Shown in pieces: positions 32,394 to 39,023 of a DNA stretch of 40,429 bases. Position 1 is the stretch's first letter. Each line of letters starts with the position of its first letter. The notes beneath the pieces were generated by a model. That model did not search any database and had not been told where the DNA came from. It worked only from the letters and a program-made list of their open reading frames with translations. The position numbers and the translations under genes were made by a program. This DNA comes from JBFIHF01 sp964411125 (GTDB lineage: Bacteria > Myxococcota_A > Bradymonadia > Bradymonadales > Bradymonadaceae): the NCBI GenBank assembly GCA_964411125.1, contig CAYPJU010000059.1, forward strand, positions 1-40,429. The letters run 5' to 3'.

Positions 32394-33124
32394 GTAGCCT
32401 CCTGCTTATCGATCGTTCCGAAGAGCGGATCGCACGAATTCGGCTCGACGCGCCGCAGAGCAACGCCCTTTCACCGCGCGTCGTCGAAGAACTGCAGCGA
32501 GAGTTGCGGAAGATCGATGTCGACCCCTCGGTTCACGCGGTGATCCTCGAGGGGGGGGAAGACGTTTTCTGCAGTGGGGCGAACCTCGAAATGCTGGAAG
32601 CCCTAAGGGAGGGCTCGATGCGCCCGACGGAGCTCGGCCTCGCGCTGCAAATCTTGGAACTATCGGTCCCCGTCATCGCGGCGTGCCGTGGTGCGGCGGT
32701 CGGTGGAGGGCTCGCGCTCGCCTGCGCTTGCGATCACGTAGTCATCGCGCGCGAGCGGCGCTACGGCTTCAACTTCATGGACCTCGGCATCACACCCGGG
32801 ATGGGGACGACCGCTCTCGCCGAACACTTCTTCGGTCGCGCGCTAGCGCACGAGCTCTTGACTACCGGAGAGATGCGCCGTGGCGCGGATCTCCCCTCTG
32901 CCGGCTTTCACGGCATCTTCGAGTCCGCCGAGGTCGAACGACGCGCGGTGTTGCTGGCGCTTCGGATCGCGGAGAAGCCGCGCCGAAATCTGTCCATGCT
33001 GAAGCGGACGCTGACGTTGCAACGGCGCCAGCGCTTCCTCGCGGCGGTCACCCTCGAATCCCACATGCACGAGACCACCCTCGGCACCCTCGATCTCGAC
33101 TCGTTCGACGGAAGAAGCGGATGA
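32390..33124 (+). CDS. ECH2-type crotonase (PksI-like decarboxylase)
   Basis: The 244-residue protein would decarboxylate the 3-methylglutaconyl-ACP intermediate to a 3-methylcrotonyl-type beta-methyl enoyl chain. Its ECH2 signature is strong: VFCSGANLEML, RGAAVGGGLALACACD, then YGFNFMDLGITPGMGTTAL, close to the NFM...GFTPGMGAT of PksI-type decarboxylases, and AEKPRRNLSMLKRTLT toward the end. It lacks the Glu of the ECH1 type in the active-site loop (Asp-Leu-Gly instead). ATG 32390 overlaps the ECH1 stop (ATGA), with GGAGA upstream. ATG 32369 would add seven residues within ECH1 and is not favoured. Confidence 0.9.
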   Translation: MSSLLLIDRSEERIARIRLDAPQSNALSPRVVEELQRELRKIDVDPSVHAVILEGGEDVFCSGANLEMLEALREGSMRPTELGLALQILELSVPVIAACRGAAVGGGLALACACDHVVIARERRYGFNFMDLGITPGMGTTALAEHFFGRALAHELLTTGEMRRGADLPSAGFHGIFESAEVERRAVLLALRIAEKPRRNLSMLKRTLTLQRRQRFLAAVTLESHMHETTLGTLDLDSFDGRSG

Positions 33125-33957
33125 AACGACTGGAAGACAAGACCGTTCTCGTGACGGGCGGAACGATGGGAATCGGCCGGGCCGTCGGCCTGGCGTATGG
33201 GTCGGCGGGGGCGAACGTCGTCCTGACGCATCGTTGGGGGAGCGCGGACGAAGACGAGCTTCGGGGAGCCTTCGAGGCGGTCGGAGCGCGCGAACCAATG
33301 ATCCTGGAGGCCGACGTCTCGCACGACGAAGACACCGCAGCGCTCCTCGACGCGGTCGCCGAGCGTTGGGATGGGGTGGACGTCTTCGTCTCGAACGTCG
33401 CGTTCGCGCCGCGGGTCGACGAGCTAGCCGACTACACACGGCGTGGCCTGGCGCAGGCGATCGATTTTTCGGCCTGGCCGATGGCAGCGTACACCGAGGC
33501 GATCCGCCAGCGATTCGGCCGGTACCCGAAATACGTGATCGGAATGTCGAGCGACGGGCCGGACGGGTTCTTCATGAACTACGACTACGTCGCGATGTCC
33601 AAGGCGGTCCTCGAGACAATGTGCCGCTACATGAACTTTCGCCTCTTCGACCACGGGACGCGGGTCAACGTGATCCGTTCCCGGCTCGTCCGGACAGAGT
33701 CGTTCGATTCGACGTTCGGCTCGGAATTTCACGATTTCCTCGAGGCCCTCGGGGGCTTCGAGGATTGCTACACGACGCCGGCCGAGATCGCCGACGTCGC
33801 TCTCGCCCTCGGAAGTGGGCTTCTCGACGCCGTGGGCGGCCAGGTCATCATGGTCGACAAGGGGTTCGAGTTTTTCGACAACCTGATGGGAATCCGTGAG
33901 CGCGCACGCCTGCGGAATCACCCCCTCGCTTCACCGAAACCGAAGGAGACGGAATGA
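33121..33957 (+). CDS. Enoyl-reductase-like SDR (FabL/FabI type)
   Basis: The 278-residue SDR has VTGGTMGIGRAVG (11-23), FVSNVAFAP (89-97) and the active site Y154-D-Y-V-A-M-S-K161. Tyr-x6-Lys with a Ser-Ser-Asp-Gly before it matches FabL, the NADPH enoyl-ACP reductase of Bacillus, more than any ketoreductase. It would saturate the enoyl or the beta-methyl-enoyl chain made by ECH2; lying between ECH2 and the carrier favours the latter. It is a paralogue of the amino domain at 25779-27011 but has no long extension. ATG 33121 overlaps the ECH2 stop; the frame open from 32683 is a shadow. Confidence 0.85.
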   Translation: MKRLEDKTVLVTGGTMGIGRAVGLAYGSAGANVVLTHRWGSADEDELRGAFEAVGAREPMILEADVSHDEDTAALLDAVAERWDGVDVFVSNVAFAPRVDELADYTRRGLAQAIDFSAWPMAAYTEAIRQRFGRYPKYVIGMSSDGPDGFFMNYDYVAMSKAVLETMCRYMNFRLFDHGTRVNVIRSRLVRTESFDSTFGSEFHDFLEALGGFEDCYTTPAEIADVALALGSGLLDAVGGQVIMVDKGFEFFDNLMGIRERARLRNHPLASPKPKETE

Positions 33958-34220
33958 GTGTCACGAACGACGAAGTATTCGAGATTGTGAAGAAGCACCT
34001 GTGTGAGATCGTGGACACGATCCCGCCGGAGGACGTCGAACGGGCGGCGTCGATGAAAGACCTCGGGGCGAGCAGCCTCGACATGGTCGAGGTCGTCTCC
34101 TGCGCGATGCGCGAGCTGCGGGTGCGGGTCCCCCGGGCGGAGCTTTCCAAGCTCGACGATATCGGAGGGCTGGTGGACCTGCTCCACGACACGGTGCAGG
34201 AGAAAGCAGCCGCGAGCTGA
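33954..34220 (+). CDS. Acyl carrier protein (AcpK-like)
   Basis: The 88-residue helical protein carries the acyl chain on a phosphopantetheine arm attached to Ser41 in DLGASSLDMVEVV. Its flanking sequence (LGASSLDMVEVVSCAMRELR, then VPRAELSKLDDIGGLVDLL) resembles AcpK-type donor carriers of beta-branching cassettes more than the LGADSLDTVE of FAS carriers. It is the last gene and the only carrier of the operon, so either it serves both donor and acceptor roles or the chain rides on a second carrier encoded elsewhere. It ends 33 bp before the convergent HEAT-repeat gene. Confidence 0.93.
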   Translation: MSVTNDEVFEIVKKHLCEIVDTIPPEDVERAASMKDLGASSLDMVEVVSCAMRELRVRVPRAELSKLDDIGGLVDLLHDTVQEKAAAS

Positions 34221-34253
34221 CTCCCGCCCCAGAACTTCCGCGTCTGCGTCGCG

Positions 34254-35057
34254 CTACTCGATCTCGAGCTCCTCGGCGACTCGCTTGAGGACCGGCTTGA
34301 CGGTGCGACTCTTCTCGCTTGCCAGCCGACGGCGGATCGCGTCGCACACCCCCGTGTGCTTCTTCGCCGCTTTGAAATCCTTCACGGCGGTCAGCGCGGC
34401 CTTTCGTACCGCGGCTCGGTCGTCTTCGATCGCCTCGGCGAGGTAGTTCAGCGAGCTCGGGAAGTTGCAGGTCCCGAGCGCCAGCGCGGCCTGCGCGTGC
34501 ACCTTCGCCTTGTCGGTGTCCCCCTTCATGAACTTCGCGATCCGGCGGATCGTCTCCACGCGTCCGTAGGCATCGGGCTCGACCTCGAACGGCATGTCGG
34601 TGAGCCCCTCGATGGCCGCTGCACGAACCTTCGAGTCGTCGTCCTCGAGCAAGTCGAGGAAGACGTCGACGGTGTCGGGATGCTCGATTCCGACGAGCCC
34701 CGCGATGGCGAGGGCTCGAAGGTCGACGTCTTCTTCCGTGTCGTTGGCGATGGTGTTCAACCGATCGTAGGCGCGCCGGTCGGGGTGGTCGCGCAAGAGC
34801 CGCAGCGCATTCACCCTCTCCTTTTTCGACGACGCGATCGCGCGGTCGATCGCGGCGAGGATGCCGATCCCCTCTTTGACCTCGATGAGGGCGGCATTGG
34901 CCGCGTTCCGAACCTTCAGGTTTCGGTCCTCGAGAGCCCCGTAAATGAAGGGGAGCACGGTGGTGGAGTCGTCCGTCGTCGCGAGCTCCTGGAGGACCTC
35001 GACGCGAGTTTCGACGTCAGAAGATTTCATTCGATTGTGAACGGATTCGATGTCCAT
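34254..35057 (-). CDS. HEAT-repeat protein
   Basis: From ATG 35057 the 267-residue product is all-helical, with five to seven HEAT repeats visible as paired helices: VLPFIYGALEDRNLKVRNAAN, DVFLDLLEDDDSKVRAAAIEG and LAEAIEDDRAAVRKAALTAV each carry the typical Asp/Val-Arg turn. It has no signal peptide. Such solenoids are protein-binding scaffolds. It is probably cytosolic and may partner the kinase 64 bp upstream on the same strand. GTG at 35075 would add six residues. A TATAGA sequence lies about 10 bp before the ATG on the coding strand, with no clear ribosome-binding site. Confidence 0.85.
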   Translation of the reverse strand: MDIESVHNRMKSSDVETRVEVLQELATTDDSTTVLPFIYGALEDRNLKVRNAANAALIEVKEGIGILAAIDRAIASSKKERVNALRLLRDHPDRRAYDRLNTIANDTEEDVDLRALAIAGLVGIEHPDTVDVFLDLLEDDDSKVRAAAIEGLTDMPFEVEPDAYGRVETIRRIAKFMKGDTDKAKVHAQAALALGTCNFPSSLNYLAEAIEDDRAAVRKAALTAVKDFKAAKKHTGVCDAIRRRLASEKSRTVKPVLKRVAEELEIE

Positions 35058-35121
35058 AGGCGACAATCTATACACGGAATCCGCATTGCAAAACAGTCAG
35101 CCACATTCTCGAGCGTCGTCT

Positions 35122-36555
35122 CTACTCGGGAGTGTGTTCCACGTGCGGGCTGAAGAGCCTCGTCATCGCCCGGTGCGGGTCCTTCACCCAGTCTTCGCGT
35201 TCGTGAAAGGTGGGGTTCTTCGGATCGTAGTAGATGACGAATTGCTGGCCCACCTCGTAGTCTTCGAACTCTTCGCGAGCGTTCATCCAGTAGGTGAATT
35301 CGTATCGTTTTCCGGCCGCGTCGAAGGTGTAGCCGATGACACCGGGCGTGCCGCGGGGGATCTCCGAGTTCGCGTAGTCGGGATCGAACCGGGAGACGTC
35401 GACGGAGGTGACGGTGCCGACGGTCTTTCGCCACCCGGACGAGGGGGGCATCCAGGCGTCGTGCATGTATCGCAACGCCAGAAGGATTAGCGTCATCAAC
35501 GCGCCGCCACCGCTGAGCGCTCCGGCGATGAGGATCGCCGACTCGAAGCTCGCCGCGAGCGTCTTGACCACGAAGCCGACCCCCATGACGGCCGAGCCGA
35601 GGACGAGCATGATGAGGGTGATGTAGCCGACGTGGACGAGGCCGGGAGTGCTCGCAGCCTTGATGGCCCGTTCCGCTTCTTTCTCGCGCTGTTGGATGGC
35701 GGTCTCGATCGCCCCCGCGTGGACGAGCGCGCCTCCTCGGTCGAGCCCGTCGATGTCCTCGAGAAGCTCGGCGGCGGAGCCGTAGCGGTCCTTCTCCGAA
35801 GGGGCGACCATCCGTCGCAAGATCCGCCGAAGTGGTTCGCTGACGTTCGCGGAGCCGACGAGTCGTTCGGAGTCCGCGCCGTGGAGATCGCCGGGGGTTT
35901 GCCGGGTCAGCATCTCGAGCAGCGTGATCCCGGTGGAGTAGATGTCGGACGACGGGATCGCACGTCCCATGAGCTGTTCGGGGGGCATGTAGCCGTAGGA
36001 GCCGATGATGGTGGAGCCGCCTCCCATCGTGAGCCGGACGACTTCGCGAACGGCGCCGAAGTCGACGAGCGTCGGAACGCCCTCGCCGTTCACGATGATG
36101 TTGTCCGGCTTGATGTCGCGATGGACGACGGGCGGGTCGCAGCCGTGCATGTAGCGCAAGATCCGCACGATCTGCTTGCCGAAATCGACCACCTGCGGCT
36201 CGTCCCAGCGCGTTCCCTCCTGGATCTTCTCGCGCAGCGTCGTCCCCTCGACGTAGCTCTGCGCCAGGTAGTAGCAGGCGCTCTCCCCGTCGCCTTCGGT
36301 GAACGCGTCGACGTAGGATGGGATCTGCGCGTGCGAGAGCTTCTGGAGGATCTCCGACTCGCGCATGAAGAGTTCGAGGTCTTTCACGGTCGCGAGCCGC
36401 GAGGGGTAGAGCGCCTTGATGGCCACGAGCGCGTCGTCCTCCACGCGCCGCGCGAGGTAGGTCCTCCCCATGCTCCCCTCGCCGAGGAGCGACTGAACTT
36501 CGTAGCGTCCTTCCGCGAGAGTCCGCGGGTCGCCGTCGTCGAGCTCGGTGGCCAT
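35122..36555 (-). CDS. Membrane Ser/Thr protein kinase with a carboxyl-terminal DUF3592-like domain
   Basis: From ATG 36555 (477 residues) the kinase domain spans about 15-275: LGEGSMGRTYLARR (24-37), Lys47 in VAIK, HRD at 145-147 and DFG at 165-167. Then come two membrane helices (about 308-330 and 339-361) and a domain (about 375-455) with KTVGTVTSVDVSRF and VGQQFVIYYDPKNP, as in DUF3592 proteins. In these, the Tyr-Tyr-Asp-Pro-x-Asn-Pro motif closes a small beta-barrel. The topology puts both the kinase and the DUF3592-like domain on the same side. The open frame reaching 36747 is longer but begins well before the usual kinase amino end. No ribosome-binding site precedes ATG 36555. Confidence 0.9.
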   Translation of the reverse strand: MATELDDGDPRTLAEGRYEVQSLLGEGSMGRTYLARRVEDDALVAIKALYPSRLATVKDLELFMRESEILQKLSHAQIPSYVDAFTEGDGESACYYLAQSYVEGTTLREKIQEGTRWDEPQVVDFGKQIVRILRYMHGCDPPVVHRDIKPDNIIVNGEGVPTLVDFGAVREVVRLTMGGGSTIIGSYGYMPPEQLMGRAIPSSDIYSTGITLLEMLTRQTPGDLHGADSERLVGSANVSEPLRRILRRMVAPSEKDRYGSAAELLEDIDGLDRGGALVHAGAIETAIQQREKEAERAIKAASTPGLVHVGYITLIMLVLGSAVMGVGFVVKTLAASFESAILIAGALSGGGALMTLILLALRYMHDAWMPPSSGWRKTVGTVTSVDVSRFDPDYANSEIPRGTPGVIGYTFDAAGKRYEFTYWMNAREEFEDYEVGQQFVIYYDPKNPTFHEREDWVKDPHRAMTRLFSPHVEHTPE

Positions 36556-36884
36556 GGCGCGATTGTATTCGAGGGTCCCCGCGAGGCGCCAGCGCGGTCT
36601 CTGGCGACGTCTGGGGCCCTCCAGCTCCCGCGAGCCTGTGGCATGAACGACACAACCCCGACCGCCAGCCCGTGTCACGGGTGCCACAGTTCGAAGCGAA
36701 AGTGCGCGATCCGCGTGATCTTCGCTGGTGGAAACTATCCAAGCCACCTACGATATCCGAGATATACTGCGCTCATAGGACGCCCGACGGCGGGTTCCCC
36801 TCGGAACCCGGGCGTTGGCACGATCATTGATCCCTCTGGAGGGGAAGAAGAGCGGTGGTGGTATCGCAGAGCGGTGGAGAATCC
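36556..36884. promoter_or_regulatory. 329-bp divergent intergenic region with candidate promoters and a leader hairpin
   Basis: The gap separates the DUF3592 kinase (minus) from the DUF1592 gene (plus). On the plus strand TATACT at 36763-36768 is a good -10 box, without a matching -35. Downstream, 36791-36798 pair with 36803-36810 (8 bp) and the flanking 36781-36784 with 36811-36814, so the DUF1592 leader likely folds. On the minus strand TACAAT (36567-36562) is a -10-like box seven bases before ATG 36555, hinting at a leaderless kinase mRNA. GGAGA at 36876-36880 is the DUF1592 ribosome-binding site. No gene is apparent in the gap. Confidence 0.35.
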
Positions 36885-39023
36885 ATGAAAATCCAACTCG
36901 TAGTCGTCGCATCGCTGAGCCTGGTCGCTACGGCCTGCAACCTCGGCGGCACGCTCGAGGTCGGTGGAAACGGCGGCCCGGGGAACAACGGCTGGCCCGC
37001 GGTCGAAGACGACGACAAGGTCGACCCGGTCACCGACCCGGTCGACGAGGACGAGCTCGACGACGTAGTCGAGCAGAAGGAGATCGATGTTGCACGTGTG
37101 ACGCTCCACCGCCTGAACCGCGCGGAGTACAACAACACGGTGCGCGACCTTCTCGGCGACACGACGCGCCCCGCCGACAACTTCCCCGACGACGATTTCG
37201 GCTACGGTTTCAACAACATCGCCGACGTCCTGAGCCTCTCGCCGCTACACCTCGAGCTCTACCAGTCGACCGCGGAGGCGCTGGTCGATGCCGCGCTGGC
37301 GGGTGGGCCGGTGACTTCGCAGACGCAGCGGTTCGAGGCGGAGACAGTCGGATCGACGGTCGGGGCCGCCGGAGCCGACCACTGGAACCTCTACTCGACC
37401 GGTGAGATCGCGACGGTCGTGACCTTCGAGAGCGACGGGGACTACACGTTCCGCGTGCGCGCTCGCCAGTCTCAGGCGGGCCCCGACGACGCGATGATGA
37501 GCGTCACGCTGAACGGTCAGCCGCTCGAGACCTTCACCGTGACCCCCGAGACGATGACGACTTTCGAGGTGAGCGCGGAGGTGAACGCCGGCGCCCATCA
37601 GGTCGGGGTGACGTTCGAAAACGACTTCTACGACCCGGCCGCCGGGGCGGACCGCAACCTCTACGTCGACTGGTTCGAGGTGGAGGGACCGACCGGGGTC
37701 GCGGCGGCCCCCGAGACGGGCGCACGCGCCTCGATCATGACGTGCACGCCCGCCGACTCGTCGGAAGCGGAGTGCGCCTCCCAGATCCTCTCGCAGTTCG
37801 CGCGGCGTGCATGGCGCCGGCCGGTCGAGCAAGACGAGCTCACGCGGCTGGTCGCGTTCGTCGATCTAGCGAAATCGGAAGGGGACGACTTCGAGACCGG
37901 TATTCGTCTCGCCCTGCAGGCGATCCTGGTGTCGCCGAACTTCATCTTCCGGGTCGAGCTCGACCCCGATCCGAATAGCGACGAGCCGCATCCGCTGACG
38001 CAGTACGAGCTGGCGTCGCGCCTCTCCTACTTCCTGTGGAGCTCGATGCCCGACGACGAGCTGCTCGACCTCGCCGAGGCGGGGCAGCTCGCGGACGAGG
38101 CGACGCTTCGACAGCAGGTGACGCGGATGTTGGACGATCCGAAGTCGGCGGCGCTGATCGACAACTTCGCGACGCAGTGGCTCTTCATCGACGTCATCCG
38201 CGACCATGAACCCGACTACGCCGAGTTCCCGACCTTCGACGACGAACTGCGCGCCTCGATGCGCACCGAGACGCGGATGTTCATCGCGGAGCTGTTCGAG
38301 ACGAACGCGGACATTCGCGACCTCCTGCTCGCACGGTTCAGTTTCATCGACGCCCGCCTCGCCCAGCACTACGAGGTTCCGGCTCCGGCGAACGACGGTT
38401 TCCAGCGGGTGACGTTCCAAGGAGACGGCCGCCGCGGGCTCCTGAGCCACGGCGGATTGCTCACGTCGCTGTCGTTCCCGACTCGCACCTCGCCCGTCAA
38501 ACGCGGAGCCTGGGTGCTCGGCAACCTGTTGTGCGCGGAGCCACCGGCGCCGCCGCCCGGCGTCGAGAACCTGCCGACCTCGACCACGGAAGGGAAGACG
38601 CTGCGCGAGCAGATGGAAGCGCACGCGACCGACCCGTCGTGCTCGTCGTGCCATCGCCTGATGGACCCGATCGGGTTCGGGATGGAGAACTACGACGGCA
38701 TCGGCGCATGGCGCGACCAGGACAACGGCGCGCCGGTCGACTCGTCGGGCAAGCTGCCGGACGGCACCGAGTTCAACGGCGCCGCGGAGCTCGCCGACAT
38801 CATCGCCGACATGGAGAGCTACCCCTCCTGCGTGACGGAAAAAACGCTCACCTACGCGCTCGGCCGCGGAGTACACTACTGGGACGAGCCGCAGATCGAC
38901 CTGATTCTGGAGCGACTCGGCGAGAGCTTCGGGTTCCGCGATCTCATCAGCGAGATCGTCGTGAGCCCGGCGTTTCGCATGCGACGTGGTGGCGAGCTTC
39001 AGGAAACGACGGAGGCCGAATAA
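36885..39023 (+). CDS. DUF1592 multidomain cytochrome-type lipoprotein
   Basis: This large secreted protein (712 residues) has a lipobox (LVATAC, Cys18) and a Gly-Asn linker. The domain order matches the set known from Planctomycetes and Myxococcota: DUF1587 (LHRLNRAEYNNTVRDLLG), a carbohydrate-binding-like sandwich (about 150-270, ending LYVDWFEVEGP), DUF1595 (ILSQFARRAWRRPVEQDEL), DUF1592 (ILVSPNFIFRVELDP, then LASRLSYFLWSSMPDDELLD), DUF1588 (GLLSHGGLLTSLSFPTRTSP) and DUF1585. The last holds a heme c site, CSSCH, in DPSCSSCHRLMDPIGFGMEN. Function is unproven; the paired DUF1552 gene downstream (1-bp overlap, TAATG) almost always accompanies it. An extracytoplasmic oxidoreductase system is inferred. 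ATG 36885 has GGAGA at the right distance; the upstream ATG 36855 is not used. Confidence 0.92.
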   Translation: MKIQLVVVASLSLVATACNLGGTLEVGGNGGPGNNGWPAVEDDDKVDPVTDPVDEDELDDVVEQKEIDVARVTLHRLNRAEYNNTVRDLLGDTTRPADNFPDDDFGYGFNNIADVLSLSPLHLELYQSTAEALVDAALAGGPVTSQTQRFEAETVGSTVGAAGADHWNLYSTGEIATVVTFESDGDYTFRVRARQSQAGPDDAMMSVTLNGQPLETFTVTPETMTTFEVSAEVNAGAHQVGVTFENDFYDPAAGADRNLYVDWFEVEGPTGVAAAPETGARASIMTCTPADSSEAECASQILSQFARRAWRRPVEQDELTRLVAFVDLAKSEGDDFETGIRLALQAILVSPNFIFRVELDPDPNSDEPHPLTQYELASRLSYFLWSSMPDDELLDLAEAGQLADEATLRQQVTRMLDDPKSAALIDNFATQWLFIDVIRDHEPDYAEFPTFDDELRASMRTETRMFIAELFETNADIRDLLLARFSFIDARLAQHYEVPAPANDGFQRVTFQGDGRRGLLSHGGLLTSLSFPTRTSPVKRGAWVLGNLLCAEPPAPPPGVENLPTSTTEGKTLREQMEAHATDPSCSSCHRLMDPIGFGMENYDGIGAWRDQDNGAPVDSSGKLPDGTEFNGAAELADIIADMESYPSCVTEKTLTYALGRGVHYWDEPQIDLILERLGESFGFRDLISEIVVSPAFRMRRGGELQETTEAE

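Larger units (their letters stand above)
24500..34220 (+). other. Eleven-gene type II reducing polyketide/fatty-acid operon with beta-branching cassette and alpha-oxoamine synthase
   Basis: All eleven genes overlap their neighbours (8, 4, 4, 11, 8, 4, 8, 4, 4 and 4 bp). They supply chain extension (ketosynthase, acyltransferase, carrier), full reduction (ketoreductase, dehydratase, two enoyl-reductase-like SDRs), beta-methyl branching (HMG synthase, ECH1, ECH2) and off-loading (alpha-oxoamine synthase). No thioesterase, phosphopantetheinyl transferase, regulator or exporter gene is in the unit. The product is inferred to be a methyl-branched long-chain alpha-aminoketone or its reduced amino alcohol. 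Confidence 0.8.
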
